DNA of 64,000 bases from Microbacterium sp. SORGH_AS_0428 (GCF_031453615.1 NZ_JAVIZT010000001.1:1612001-1676000), one strand, 5' to 3'. Counted from the stretch's first letter, positions 52,214 to 61,568 are shown. The notes: generated from the letters alone by a model not told the origin. Translations and numbers: made by a program.

Positions 52214-52553
52214 GCCGCGCGGGATCGACAACGTCTTCGTCGAGGTCGGCGATCTAGACGAAGCGGTGGGCTGGTACGAACGGGTGGTCGGACTGACGCT
52301 CAAGGTGCGCACGCCCGATATGGCGGTACTCGACGTCGGAGGAGACGTGGCCGGGATCGTCCTCAGCAGTGCTGACCAGGTCTCGCCGACGAAGGTCTGG
52401 TTCGAGGTGGCGGACGCCCGCGACGCGGCCACGGAACTCGGCGTGCAGACCTTCCCGATTCCGACCGGGCTGACGGCAGAGGTCGTCGACCCCTGGGGCA
52501 ACCGCATCGGCTTCACCGACTACACGGCACGTCCGGATCTCGCCCGCTCATGA
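52206..52553 (+). CDS. VOC/glyoxalase-bleomycin resistance superfamily protein
   Basis: Single VOC domain (115 aa), metal-site pattern in IDNVFVEVGDLDEAVGWYERVVGLTL and VVDPWGNRIGFTDY. Such proteins range from dioxygenases and epimerases to antibiotic-binding proteins; the short single-domain form does not decide. Overlaps the SRPBCC stop by 8 bases. Confidence 0.78.
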   Translation: MPEPRGIDNVFVEVGDLDEAVGWYERVVGLTLKVRTPDMAVLDVGGDVAGIVLSSADQVSPTKVWFEVADARDAATELGVQTFPIPTGLTAEVVDPWGNRIGFTDYTARPDLARS

Positions 52554-52563
52554 TGCCCCGGTG

Positions 52564-52612
52564 ACCGACGGATGCGGGCGGCCCCGCGAGAGGACCGCCC
52601 GCATCCGTCGGT
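52564..52612. terminator. Bidirectional hairpin between VOC and aldehyde dehydrogenase genes
   Basis: Perfect 18-bp stem, ACCGACGGATGCGGGCGG (52564-52581) with CCGCCCGCATCCGTCGGT (52595-52612), 13-base loop, between convergent stops 52553 and 52614. Strongest terminator-like structure in the window. Confidence 0.75.
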
Positions 52613-52613
52613 A

Positions 52614-54101
52614 TCAGAGCGGGTACTGTCCCGGCTCGCGGCGCATCGTGATCCAGCGGGTCTCGGTGAAGGCGTCGATGTTCGCCTGCGCACCGCCGTG
52701 GCGGGATCCGGTACCGGAGGCGCCGACGCCGCCGAAGGGCGAGTTCGCCTCGTCGTTGACCGTCTGATCGTTGATGTGCACGATGCCGGTCGGGATGCGC
52801 TTCGCGAGGTCGTAGGCCTTCATCGCGTCACGGCTGACGATCCCCAACGAAAGCCCGTAGTCGGTCGCGGCGGCCAGCTCGACGGCCTCGTCGTCGGTCG
52901 CGAAGGAGACCACCGAGGCGACGGGACCGAAGACCTCGTCGCAGTACGCGGCCGCATCCTTCGGGGGATTCGCCAGCACCGTCGGGCGGTAGAACAGCTG
53001 CTCGTAGGTACCACCGGCCGCGAGGCGGGCGCCTTGGGCCACGGCGTCCTGCACGAGCGTGTGCACGCGGTCCCGCTGCGTCTCGTCGATGAGGGGTCCG
53101 AGGTGCACCTGCCCTGCCGCCGGGTCGCCGACGACCATCGAGTCGGCCTTCGCCGCGAGCTTCGCGACGTACTCGTCGAACAGCGACTCGTGCACGATGT
53201 GCCGGCCCACGGTCATGCAGATCTGCCCCTGGTGCAGGAAGGCGCCCCACGTGGCGAGGTTGACCGCCTGGTCGACGTCGGCATCCTCGCGCACGAGGAA
53301 GGCGGAGTTGCCGCCGAGCTCGAGGTGGGCACGAGTCAGGTGACGGCCGGCGAGCTCGCCGACGGCGCGCCCCGCCCGGGTCGACCCCGTGAAGGCGACC
53401 ACGCGCACGCGGGGGTCGGCGACCATGGCTTCGCCGACCTCGGCGCCGCCGGGCACGAGCTGCAGGATGCCCTTGGGCAGGCCCGCCTCCTCGAAGATGC
53501 GCACCATCGAGACGCCGCCGGTCACGACCGTGCGGGGGTCGGGCTTGAGCAGCACGGCGTTGCCGAGCGCGAGGGCCGGCGCGACCGCACGGATACCGAG
53601 GATGAGCGGAACGTTGAAAGGCGAGATGACGCCCACGACGCCCACGGGAACCTGCTGCGCGAGCGAGAGGCGGGGCTCCTCGCTGGAGAGGATCGTGCCC
53701 AGCGGCGCCGAGGGCAGAGACGACGCCTCGTAGCACTCGGCCGCGGTGACGTGCAGGGCGAAACCGGCGAGCGGCGGGATGGCACCGACCTCGCGGATGT
53801 TCCACCCCATGATCTCCTCCGCGTGCTGCTCCCACAGCTGCGCGGCCTTGCGCAGCACGGCCGCACGGGCCGGATGCGGCGTGGCCGCCCACTCCTGCTG
53901 CGCCCGCGCGGCGGATGCGGCGGCGCGGGCGACGTCCGCGGCATCCGCCATCCCGACGTGCACGAGGGTCTCACCGGTGGCGGGCTCGATGGAGGGGATG
54001 GAGCCTCCCCCGCCTTCGACCCATTCGCCGTCGATGTAGATGCGGCCCTCGAAGACGTGGGGATCGATCAGGGTGGCGGTGTCCTGCGTTGCGGTCGACA
54101 T
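52614..54101 (-). CDS. aldehyde dehydrogenase (benzaldehyde/vanillin type)
   Basis: Aldehyde dehydrogenase (495 aa). Motifs: VGVISPFNVPLILG near 155, FTGSTRAGRAVGELAG, HLELGGNSAF with glutamate, catalytic cysteine 295 in HQGQICMTVGRH. The N-terminal region and LAQQVPVGVVGVISPFN resemble benzaldehyde and vanillin dehydrogenases. Start at ATG 54101 with AAAGG upstream; a GTG at 54110 is the alternative. Last gene of the minus-strand sugar-type operon; it could also have its own promoter at 54131. Confidence 0.87.
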   Translation of the reverse strand: MSTATQDTATLIDPHVFEGRIYIDGEWVEGGGGSIPSIEPATGETLVHVGMADAADVARAAASAARAQQEWAATPHPARAAVLRKAAQLWEQHAEEIMGWNIREVGAIPPLAGFALHVTAAECYEASSLPSAPLGTILSSEEPRLSLAQQVPVGVVGVISPFNVPLILGIRAVAPALALGNAVLLKPDPRTVVTGGVSMVRIFEEAGLPKGILQLVPGGAEVGEAMVADPRVRVVAFTGSTRAGRAVGELAGRHLTRAHLELGGNSAFLVREDADVDQAVNLATWGAFLHQGQICMTVGRHIVHESLFDEYVAKLAAKADSMVVGDPAAGQVHLGPLIDETQRDRVHTLVQDAVAQGARLAAGGTYEQLFYRPTVLANPPKDAAAYCDEVFGPVASVVSFATDDEAVELAAATDYGLSLGIVSRDAMKAYDLAKRIPTGIVHINDQTVNDEANSPFGGVGASGTGSRHGGAQANIDAFTETRWITMRREPGQYPL

Positions 54102-54131
54102 CGGTGTCACCTTTCCGGGCTTCCCTGCCCT

Positions 54132-54145
54132 ATACGTATGAATAC
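54132..54145. promoter_or_regulatory. Overlapping palindromes upstream of aldehyde dehydrogenase
   Basis: ATACGTAT (54132-54139) and GTAT-GA-ATAC (54136-54145) overlap within an AT-rich island about 30-45 bases upstream of the aldehyde dehydrogenase start on the minus strand, in the 93-base gap after the epimerase gene. They could be a GntR/PadR-type operator for a separate promoter of this gene. Confidence 0.35.
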
Positions 54146-54194
54146 ATCCTCAGCGACGCGGGGTCCGCGCGCAATGGGAGGGGGTGCTCCCGGG

Positions 54195-55091
54195 TCAGCC
54201 CGTCGCGCGGGCCAGGCGGTGGGACCTGCGGCCCGGGATGCTCTCCGCCCATCCCCGGCGGATGACGCCGATCGCGTCCCGGGCGAGAGCGAGGCCGTCG
54301 GCGTAGGGCGTGCGCCAGATCGAGAGCACGTCCGCCGCACCTCCGGCCAGCGGCCGCGAGAAGGCCTCCACACCCCATCGGCCGCGGTAGCCCGCGTCCA
54401 GCGCCTCCCGCACGAGCGCGGGCACATCCACCGCGCCGCTCTCCAGCGGACCGCGACCGGACTGGCCGAGCTCGAGATAGCGCAGGCGCGGCATCGCGGT
54501 GCGGATCGCCTGCACGGCGTCCGCCTCCTCGATCGCCATGTGGAAGCTGTCGAGGTGGACGCCGAGGTGGGCGGAGCCGCTCGCGGCGACGTAGTCCATG
54601 GCCTGAGCGGCCGTGTTGAGCGCGGCCTCCTCGTAACGGTTCAGCACCTCGAAGGTCATCTGGATGCCGCGTTGCGCCGCCTCATCGGCGACCGCTCCCA
54701 CTGCCCGCGCGCTCTCGACGAGAAGCACCGGGTCGATCGGTTCGGACGCGGGTCCGAAGAGCCCGTACGGCACCCCGTTCAGCTGATCGGCGCCGAGCCG
54801 CTCGGCGAAGCGCACGCTCTCGCGCAGCAGCTCGACCCCCGCCCGACGCACGTCGGCGTCGGGCGAGGAGACGTCCGCGTCCGGCGTCTGCCCGCACATG
54901 GCGATCGGCAGCATCCCGGTGCGCAGGAACGCATCCGCGAGGGCGTCCGCGTCGGTCGAAGCCGCGTCCAGCGGGGGCAGCACGGCACGTCGGTAACCCA
55001 TCTCCCGCAGATCGTGCAGAACCGGCACCAGCTGCGCCGGCGCGAGCTCGGGCGTGATCGCCGAGAGGTGGCACGCGAGGTCGAGGTCCAT
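54195..55091 (-). CDS. sugar phosphate isomerase/epimerase family protein (TIM barrel)
   Basis: AP-endonuclease-2-like TIM barrel (298 aa), starting MDLDLACHLSAI. Features: FEVLNRYEEAALNTAAQAMDY near 148 with metal glutamate, HLGVHLDSFHMAIEEAD near 178 with metal ligands, RGRWGVEAFSRPL near 250 with the last glutamate. Relatives are D-psicose/tagatose 3-epimerases, hydroxypyruvate isomerases and xylose-isomerase-like enzymes. Nine bases follow the SDR stop. Confidence 0.82.
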   Translation of the reverse strand: MDLDLACHLSAITPELAPAQLVPVLHDLREMGYRRAVLPPLDAASTDADALADAFLRTGMLPIAMCGQTPDADVSSPDADVRRAGVELLRESVRFAERLGADQLNGVPYGLFGPASEPIDPVLLVESARAVGAVADEAAQRGIQMTFEVLNRYEEAALNTAAQAMDYVAASGSAHLGVHLDSFHMAIEEADAVQAIRTAMPRLRYLELGQSGRGPLESGAVDVPALVREALDAGYRGRWGVEAFSRPLAGGAADVLSIWRTPYADGLALARDAIGVIRRGWAESIPGRRSHRLARATG

Positions 55092-55099
55092 GACGCGCC

Positions 55100-55882
55100 T
55101 CAGAACACCGGCAGATCGAGCCGCTGCTTGAACACCGAGTAGCCGTCATCGACACTCACGACAGTGCCGTTGATCGCGTTCGCCTCGTCCGAGGCCAGGA
55201 AGGCGACCACGTCCGCGATCTCCTCCGGGGCCGTCAGGGTGTTGCGCATCTGCTCGGCGGCGAACGTCGCCCGCAGCTCCTCGCTGAACTGGTTGATGAT
55301 CGGGGTCCCGACCCGCCCCGGCGTGATGGCCACGGCGCGGACGCCGTACTGCGCGAGCTCGTAGGCCGCGGAGCGGGTGAAGGAGATGACGGCGGCCTTG
55401 GCGGCGCTGTACGAGAACGAGAGCTCCGCCGCCTGCTGGCCGTAGATCGACGACGTGCTGATGATGACGCCGCCCGTCCCCTGCTTCCGGAACTGCCGTC
55501 CGGCGGCGAGGATGCCGTAGTACACGCCGTCCTGATCGATGCGGATCATCGGCTCGTAGTCGACCGCGGGGTCGTGCTCGAGCAGGGGCTTGCCACCGGC
55601 GATGCCCGCGTTGTTGAAGATGACGTCGAGCGAGCCGAACACCTCGACGGTCCGCGCGACGGCGGCCTCCACGTCCTCATAACGGGAGACGTCGGTGCGC
55701 ACGGCCGCGACGGAGCCCGTGAAGCCGAGGCCCTCGAGCTCCGTGACGACCTGGTCGGAGCGCGCCAGGTCGACATCGGCGATCATGACCTTCGCGCCCT
55801 CGCGGAGGAACTTCTCGACGGTCGCGCGACCGATTCCGCTGCTGCCACCCGTGATGAGGGCGGTCTTCGATTCCAGTCGCAT
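55100..55882 (-). CDS. short-chain dehydrogenase/reductase
   Basis: SDR of 260 aa: TGGSSGIG at residues 11-18, NNAGIAGG near 90, catalytic tyrosine 158 and lysine 162 in FSYSAAKAA, C-terminus NGTVVSVDDGYSVFK. Typical sugar or polyol NAD(P) dehydrogenase. Preceded in the operon by the ribose-type binding protein with a GC hairpin between them. Confidence 0.85.
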   Translation of the reverse strand: MRLESKTALITGGSSGIGRATVEKFLREGAKVMIADVDLARSDQVVTELEGLGFTGSVAAVRTDVSRYEDVEAAVARTVEVFGSLDVIFNNAGIAGGKPLLEHDPAVDYEPMIRIDQDGVYYGILAAGRQFRKQGTGGVIISTSSIYGQQAAELSFSYSAAKAAVISFTRSAAYELAQYGVRAVAITPGRVGTPIINQFSEELRATFAAEQMRNTLTAPEEIADVVAFLASDEANAINGTVVSVDDGYSVFKQRLDLPVF

Positions 55883-55908
55883 GTGCGACCTCCATCCATG
55901 TCTGGGGT

Positions 55909-55937
55909 GGGGCGGGGTGCTCTCGGCACCCCGCCCC
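55909..55937 (-). other. Intercistronic hairpin after sugar-binding protein gene
   Basis: 12-bp perfect stem GGGGCGGGGTGC/GCACCCCGCCCC with a 5-base loop between the binding-protein stop (55944) and the SDR start (55882). Likely mRNA-stabilising or partly terminating, as at 32176. Confidence 0.55.
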
Positions 55938-55943
55938 GAGGGG

Positions 55944-56924
55944 TCAGCCGAGCTTGTCGGAGGGGGTGATGCTGTCCGCGTTGTCGACGGTCACGAGGGT
56001 CGTGGCGACCGCGTCGAAGCGGGAGGAGGGCAGCGTGCCGTCCTTGCGGTAGGCCTCGATGTCACCCACGACCGTGTCGAGGATGCTGGGCCAGGGCTGC
56101 TCGATGGTGGCGAGGAAGGGTCCGCCGGCCTTGATCGCGGCGATCGCCTCGCTGGTCGCGTCGACGCCGGTGACCTTCGCCTTCGAGCCCGCCTCGCTGA
56201 CCGCCTGGGCGGCGCCGAGCGCCGCGTCGTCCCAACCGACCCAGACGCCGTCGAGGCCGCCGGGGTTCGCCGACAGGTAGTCCGCGACGAGCGACAGCGC
56301 CTCGGTGCGTCCCGTCGCGGGAGAGGCGACCTTCTGGATGTCGCCGCCGGCGATGTTCGCGCCCGCCGCGGTCAGCGCCTTCTCGGCGAGGCTGGCCCGC
56401 AGCCGGATGCCCGGGTGCGGGTCGTGCCCGATCACCATGATGTTCTTGCCCTTCAGGCCGCCCAGCGCGTCATCCAACGCACCGACGGTCTGATCGACGA
56501 TGCCCTGCTGATCGGCGGTGACGTTGATCGCGAACGCGTCGTTCTCCTCGGTCGCGGAGTCGATCGCGAAGATCGGGATGTTCGCGTCCTTGGCGGCCGT
56601 GACGATCGAGCCGATCGAGGCGACGTCGGTGTAGCCGTCGAAGATCGCGTCGGCGCCCTGCCCGATGGCGCTCTCGACCGCGGGGTTCATCTTCTGGAAG
56701 TCGAAGTCGCCCTGGATGACGGTGAGGTCCCAGCCGAGTTCGTCGGCCTTGTCCTGCACGGCCTTGACCCACCAGGCACCCACCGGCGTCTGGTTGCCGG
56801 AGGTGAAGGCGATCACCTTGAACTTGTCGTCACCGCCGCCCCCCGAGCCGCCCGACGAGCATCCGGTCAGGACGAGGGCCGCTGCGGCGGCCACGGCCGC
56901 GAGGGCCTTGAATGATGTGCGCAC
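55944..56924 (-). CDS. ABC sugar-binding lipoprotein (ribose/autoinducer-2 type)
   Basis: Lipoprotein (326 aa): signal peptide with lipobox LVLTGC (cysteine near 22), then a GSGGGG linker and a periplasmic-binding-protein type 1 fold: VIAFTSGNQTPVGAWWVKAVQDKADELG near 36, GADAIFDGYTDV near 90, DSATEENDAFAINV near 122, VIGHDPHPGIRLR near 163. The W-W and aromatic residues at the binding cleft suit sugars or polyols. A separate gene from the permease and ATPase genes of the same operon. Confidence 0.87.
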   Translation of the reverse strand: MRTSFKALAAVAAAAALVLTGCSSGGSGGGGDDKFKVIAFTSGNQTPVGAWWVKAVQDKADELGWDLTVIQGDFDFQKMNPAVESAIGQGADAIFDGYTDVASIGSIVTAAKDANIPIFAIDSATEENDAFAINVTADQQGIVDQTVGALDDALGGLKGKNIMVIGHDPHPGIRLRASLAEKALTAAGANIAGGDIQKVASPATGRTEALSLVADYLSANPGGLDGVWVGWDDAALGAAQAVSEAGSKAKVTGVDATSEAIAAIKAGGPFLATIEQPWPSILDTVVGDIEAYRKDGTLPSSRFDAVATTLVTVDNADSITPSDKLG

Positions 56925-57003
56925 GTGTTACTCCTTTGTGTTCGTGGCGTTGTGATGGTGCACGGTCGTGGGGCGACCGCTTCGGGAAAGTGGATGCGGA
57001 GCG

Positions 57004-57996
57004 TCAGCGCTCGCGATGCCGCAGCGACGACAGCGTCACCGCGGCGATGATGATGAGGCCTGTCACGACCTGCTGGACGTAGGCGTTGACGCCCAGGATG
57101 TTCAGACCGTTGCTCATGACGCCGATGATCGCGACGCCGACCATGGTGCCGCCGAGATTCGCGGCGCCCGAGCGGACCACCGTCATGCCGAGGAAGACGG
57201 CGGCGACGGAGAACATCATGTTGTCGCTGCCCTGCACGGCGCTCGCGCTGCCGAGACGTGCCGCCAGGAGCACGCCGCCGAGCGCCGAGATCGCGCCGGC
57301 CGCCGTGAATGCGATGAGCCGGGCCCGACGCACGTTGATGCCGGACAGGCGCGAGACCTCGACGTTGCCGCCGGTCGCGTACCAGCGCCGACCCATCGTG
57401 GTGAAGCGCAGGACGAACCACAGCAGCAGCGAGATGACGATCGCGATGTAGACCGGGATCGGGATCTCGAACAGCTTCCCCTGCCCCATGGAGTTGAACT
57501 CCGGCGGCAGGTTGAACAGTGTCGTCCCCGCGGTCACGAGGTAGGCGAGACCCACCACGGAGGTCATCGTGGCGAGCGTCGCGACGAAGGCGGAGAGATT
57601 CACGTAGGCGATCAGCAAGCCGTTGACGAGCCCGACGAGCAGGCCCACCAGGATTGCGACCGCGACCGCGACGGTCACGGGGACGCCGTTGATCATCATG
57701 GATGCGGCGACCGCGCCCGCGAGCGCCGATGTGGCGCCCACCGACAGATCGAAGTCGCCGACGACCATGACGATGGTCTGCGCCCCGGCGATGATCGCGA
57801 GGATCGAGACCTGGTACAGGATGTTCTTCACGTTCGTGAAGGTCAGGAACACGTCCGGTCGCATCGCGAAGAAGAAGATGACGAGCACGATGAGGGCGAC
57901 GACCGTGCCGCCGTGGAGGAAGATGCGCCCGAACGACTCGGCACGCGCGGTCACGATGCTGCGCGTGGTGAGCGTGGGGTCCGTGGTGGTGGCCAT
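57004..57996 (-). CDS. ABC sugar permease (RbsC-like)
   Basis: RbsC/XylH-type permease (330 aa), about ten helices, with the conserved GDFDLSVGATSALAGAV near 86 and the EAA-like ATGGNVEVSRLSGINVRRARL near 212. Single permease gene, so a homodimer. Start at 57996 lies one base after the ATPase stop; a longer reading to 58104 covers the ATPase 3' end and is rejected. Confidence 0.9.
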   Translation of the reverse strand: MATTTDPTLTTRSIVTARAESFGRIFLHGGTVVALIVLVIFFFAMRPDVFLTFTNVKNILYQVSILAIIAGAQTIVMVVGDFDLSVGATSALAGAVAASMMINGVPVTVAVAVAILVGLLVGLVNGLLIAYVNLSAFVATLATMTSVVGLAYLVTAGTTLFNLPPEFNSMGQGKLFEIPIPVYIAIVISLLLWFVLRFTTMGRRWYATGGNVEVSRLSGINVRRARLIAFTAAGAISALGGVLLAARLGSASAVQGSDNMMFSVAAVFLGMTVVRSGAANLGGTMVGVAIIGVMSNGLNILGVNAYVQQVVTGLIIIAAVTLSSLRHRER

Positions 57997-57997
57997 G

Positions 57998-59527
57998 TCA
58001 CTCTGACTTTCCGTAGCAGTAGGAGAGGAGCAGCTCGTCGTCGGCGTCTGCCGCGGCGACCTGTCCGGAGATGCGCCCCTCGTGCATGATGACGACGCGG
58101 TCACTCATGCCGATGAGCTCGGGGAGTTCGGAGCTGACGGCGATCACGGCGGTGCCGGTCGCCGCCAGGCGACGGATGAGGCGGTAGATCTCGGCCTTGG
58201 TGCCGACGTCGATCCCGCGCGTGGGCTCGTCCATGAGCAGGACAGCCGGTTGACGCTCGAGCATCTTGGCCAGGACGACCTTCTGCTGGTTGCCGCCCGA
58301 GAGCTCCCCCACGCTCTGGCGCGGGCTGCGGGCCTTGATCTGCAGGTCCGACATGCCACGGCGGGCGATGTCGGCGATGCGTGCCTGGGAGACGACACCG
58401 GCCGAACTCACCGAGGAGAGGTTCGCGATCGTGATGTTGTCCTGGATCGAGGCCCCCAGGATCACACCCTGGCTGCGGCGCTCCTCGGGAACGAGCGCGA
58501 TGCCGGCCGCGAGCGCACGACCCACCCCGGGCGAGCGCGGCAGCGTCTTCTCCCCCACCGTGATCGTGCCGGCCTGGTGCTTCTGCGCTCCGGCCAGGAT
58601 GCGCAGCAGCTCGCTGCGTCCGGCGCCGGCGAGCCCGCCGATGCCGAGGACCTCCCCGGCACGCACCTCGAACGACACGTCCTGCACGCGACGACCGGTC
58701 AGGCCGTCGACCCGCAGCACGACGTCTCCGCCGCCTGAGCCGCGTTCGGGATAGAGCTGACCCGCTTCGCGGCCGACCATGAGGGAGATGACCTCGTCGA
58801 TGTGCGAGTCGGCCACATCCTTCGTGATGATGGTCTCGCCGTTGCGCATGATCGTCAGCCGGTCGCACAGCTCGAAGACCTCCTCGAGGCGGTGCGAGAC
58901 GTAGACGATGGCGACGCCCCGCTCGCGCAGGGAGCGCAGCACCGCGAACAGGTCGGTGATCTCGGTGTCCGTGAGCGACGCGGTCGGCTCGTCGAGGATG
59001 AGCACCCGCGCGTCGGTGGCGAGGGCTCGGGCGAACGCCACCATGGTCTGCTGCACGGGCGACAGGTCGCCGGCGAGCTTGCCCAGCGGGATGCGCTGAT
59101 TGATGCTGTCCAGCTGCTCCTTCGCCCGCCGGCGGAGCTCCCGCCAGTTGACGACTCCCCCGCGGCGCGGCGTCTGCTCACCCAGCAGGATGTTCTCCGC
59201 CACCGTCAGCGACGGGATGATGGACAGCTCCTGGTAGAGCGCGACGATCCCCTCGCCGCGCGCGGTGCGCACGCTCTGGAACTCGACCTCCTGGCCTGAG
59301 CGCAGGATGGTCCCGCCGTCGGGGGCGTACAGCCCCGTGACGACCTTGATCAGCGTGGACTTGCCCGCACCGTTCTCGCCGAGCAGGGCATGGATCTCGC
59401 CGGGGAGCACCGACAGCCGGGCGCCCTTCAAGGCGTGGACCCCGTCGAAGCGCTTGACGATGTCGCGGGCTTCGAGCGCGGGGGCGGTCTCCACCGGCGC
59501 CGCCTCCCGTTCCAATGCGGTGGTCAT
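57998..59527 (-). CDS. ABC sugar transporter ATPase (RbsA/MglA type, two domains)
   Basis: Fused two-domain ATPase (509 aa). First domain: Walker A GENGAGKSTLIKV near 54, signature region LSPVQQ, Walker B ARVLILDEPTASLTDTE near 165. Second domain: GLAGAGRSELLRI near 298, signature LSGGNQQKV near 407, LLMDEPTRGIDVGTKAE near 430. This is the usual sugar-type architecture (RbsA, XylG, MglA). Its start overlaps the alcohol dehydrogenase stop as ATGA. Confidence 0.92.
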   Translation of the reverse strand: MTTALEREAAPVETAPALEARDIVKRFDGVHALKGARLSVLPGEIHALLGENGAGKSTLIKVVTGLYAPDGGTILRSGQEVEFQSVRTARGEGIVALYQELSIIPSLTVAENILLGEQTPRRGGVVNWRELRRRAKEQLDSINQRIPLGKLAGDLSPVQQTMVAFARALATDARVLILDEPTASLTDTEITDLFAVLRSLRERGVAIVYVSHRLEEVFELCDRLTIMRNGETIITKDVADSHIDEVISLMVGREAGQLYPERGSGGGDVVLRVDGLTGRRVQDVSFEVRAGEVLGIGGLAGAGRSELLRILAGAQKHQAGTITVGEKTLPRSPGVGRALAAGIALVPEERRSQGVILGASIQDNITIANLSSVSSAGVVSQARIADIARRGMSDLQIKARSPRQSVGELSGGNQQKVVLAKMLERQPAVLLMDEPTRGIDVGTKAEIYRLIRRLAATGTAVIAVSSELPELIGMSDRVVIMHEGRISGQVAAADADDELLLSYCYGKSE

Positions 59528-60594
59528 GACAGTTCTCCGAGCCGGGCCTCGTCGTTGCAGGCGATGATGACCTTCGGATAGCGCCCGGTGAGGTGCGCCT
59601 CGAAGGCCTCCGCGGCCTGCTCGAGGGGGAAGACGGCCTGCGTGAACTCAGCCAGGTCGAGGTGAGGCAGCAGGTTCAGCGCACGCGGGAACGCGTACGG
59701 CGACACGAAGAGGCCCGTGAGCGTGAGCTCCTTCAGATAGAGGTAGTCCGAGATGTTCAGCGGCAGCTCGTAGTCGCTCGGGTACATCGCCGCGTAGATG
59801 ACCGTGCCGCCCTTGGCCGCCAGATCGAGAAGTCCGCGGGTGGCCCGCGTCGATCCCGAGGCGTCGATGACGATGTCGTAGCCGCGGCCCTCGGTGAGCT
59901 CGTCCGCGACGGCGGCCTGGTTCTCGGTCGTGGGGTCGATCGTGTACTGCGCGCCGTGGCGCCTGGCCATCCCTCGCCGGTCGGCGATCGGCTCGATCAT
60001 CGTGAGCGCGGTCGCACCGTAGCGGGCCATGACCTGCACCGCGAGCTGCCCGATCGGCCCGCCGCCGCAGACGACGACGCGGTCGCCGACGCGGATGCGG
60101 GTCTTGTCGGCGATGCGCACGGCGACAGAGGTGGGCTCCAGCAGGCATCCTTCGAGCAGGCTCACGCTTTCGGGCAGGCGGTACACCTGCGACTCGTGCC
60201 AGGTGACGGTCTCGGCCATGCCCGGACGGTTGTAGTCCTGGATGTGCTCGCAGAACTGCTGACGTCCGTCCTGACAGGGTCGGCACGAGCCGCAGAAGCG
60301 GAGGAAGTTGCCGGCGACCCGGTCGCCGACGCGGAGACCGCCCCGTCCGGCGCGCTCCCCCAACGCCTCGATGACGCCGGACACCTCGTGGCCGAGTCCG
60401 ATCGGGACGTCGGTGCCGAAGAAGCCTTCGGCCAGGTGCGGGTCGGAGCCGCAGATGGCGGCGTAGGCGACGCGGATGCGGACATCCTCCGGACCCAGCT
60501 CGGGCTGCGGCATGTCGACGACGCCGATGCGGCCGCGGGTGGCCTCGTCGGGATCGCGCAGGTTGCCGATGCGCGTGACGGCGACGGTGCGCAT
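59524..60594 (-). CDS. zinc-dependent medium-chain dehydrogenase
   Basis: MDR enzyme (356 aa): catalytic zinc from CGSDPH (near 46) and GHEVSG, structural zinc four-cysteine site in CGSCRPCQDGRQQFC, cofactor motif VCGGGPIGQLAVQV near 183. Related to sorbitol/threonine dehydrogenases and L-idonate-type enzymes. ATG at 60594 has GAGGGGTG upstream; the GTG at 60606 overlapping the transketolase stop is a possible alternative. Likely oxidises a polyol or sugar hydroxyl. Confidence 0.85.
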   Translation of the reverse strand: MRTVAVTRIGNLRDPDEATRGRIGVVDMPQPELGPEDVRIRVAYAAICGSDPHLAEGFFGTDVPIGLGHEVSGVIEALGERAGRGGLRVGDRVAGNFLRFCGSCRPCQDGRQQFCEHIQDYNRPGMAETVTWHESQVYRLPESVSLLEGCLLEPTSVAVRIADKTRIRVGDRVVVCGGGPIGQLAVQVMARYGATALTMIEPIADRRGMARRHGAQYTIDPTTENQAAVADELTEGRGYDIVIDASGSTRATRGLLDLAAKGGTVIYAAMYPSDYELPLNISDYLYLKELTLTGLFVSPYAFPRALNLLPHLDLAEFTQAVFPLEQAAEAFEAHLTGRYPKVIIACNDEARLGELS

Positions 60595-60602
60595 GGTGGC
60601 GC

Positions 60603-61568
60603 TCACCCCTCGGCCGCGATCACGCGACGCAGCGCCGCGGTCGTCGCCGACAGTCCGTAGCCGTACTTGTCGCGCAGCTGCTCGTCCTCGCCGAAGCCGG
60701 CGTAGACCTGCGGGATCCCGAGTCGCTCGAACGCCGTCAGACGGATGCCGCGATCGGCCACGACATCGGCGATGCGGGTGGCGAGGCCGCCGTAGGCGAG
60801 GTGATCCTCGAGCACGACGAAGCGCCCGCCCGTCTCGGCTGCGGAGCGCACGATGAGCTCCTCGTCGATCGGCTTCAGCGTGAACATGTCGACCACGCGC
60901 ACCGAGCGGCCGTCCGCGGCGAGCTCGTCCGCAGCGTCCAGCGCCTGAGCGACGGTCGTGCCGTGCGTGAAGATCGTCGCATCGGTGCCCTCGCGCGCCA
61001 CGATGCCCTTGCCGATGCGCACCTCGTGCTGACCGGGCTCGTAGAGCACCTTGTCCTTCTTGCCGACGGCCAGGCGGATGTAGATGGGGCCCTGCATCGT
61101 CATGGACTGCCGGATGATCTCGCCGACCATGAGCGGGTCGCCGATCGAGGTCACGGTCATGTTGGTCAGGGCGCACATGAGCGCGAGGTCCTCGACCGCG
61201 TAGTGCGTCGATCCGCCGTTGCCGACGAGCCCGCCGTGCGTGCCGATGATCTTGACCGGGAGGTTGGGGTAGCAGACGTCGGTGCGCACCTGCTCGAGCG
61301 CGCGCATGCTGAGGAACGGGAGCATGCCGGAGACGACGGGGATGTTGCCGTCGTAGGCCAGGCCGGCGGCGATCCCGACGCACGCCTGCTCGGCGAGACC
61401 GACATCGATGAACCGGTCGGGGAAGGTGTCGCGGAACTCGACGAGGGTCGCCCCGATGTCGGGGGTGAGCACCCACAGGTTCTCGTACTCGGCGCCGAGC
61501 TCTGCGAGCGTCGAGCCGATGACCGATCGCGCTCCGAGGAACTCTCCGAAAGTGAAGGTCACAGGCAT
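60603..61568 (-). CDS. transketolase, C-terminal subunit
   Basis: Pyrimidine-binding and C-terminal domains of a two-subunit transketolase (321 aa). Motifs: LTPDIGATLVEFRDTFPDRFIDVGLAEQACVGIAAGLA near 34-71 with the conserved glutamate, FLSMRALEQVRTDVCYPNLPVKIIGTHGGL near 85-114, and GRFVVLEDHLAYGGL near 245. Whole transketolases are one chain; split forms are typical of specialised pathways. Starts in the stop of the N-terminal subunit (TGATG). Confidence 0.9.
   Translation of the reverse strand: MPVTFTFGEFLGARSVIGSTLAELGAEYENLWVLTPDIGATLVEFRDTFPDRFIDVGLAEQACVGIAAGLAYDGNIPVVSGMLPFLSMRALEQVRTDVCYPNLPVKIIGTHGGLVGNGGSTHYAVEDLALMCALTNMTVTSIGDPLMVGEIIRQSMTMQGPIYIRLAVGKKDKVLYEPGQHEVRIGKGIVAREGTDATIFTHGTTVAQALDAADELAADGRSVRVVDMFTLKPIDEELIVRSAAETGGRFVVLEDHLAYGGLATRIADVVADRGIRLTAFERLGIPQVYAGFGEDEQLRDKYGYGLSATTAALRRVIAAEG

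Noticed and set aside
52572..55142. Plus-strand 856-codon frame
   Set aside because: Very long, but opposite to three recognisable minus-strand genes; composition rich in Arg/Gly/His as expected for a shadow.
55695..56915. Plus-strand 406-codon frame
   Set aside because: Antisense shadow of the SDR and sugar-binding genes.
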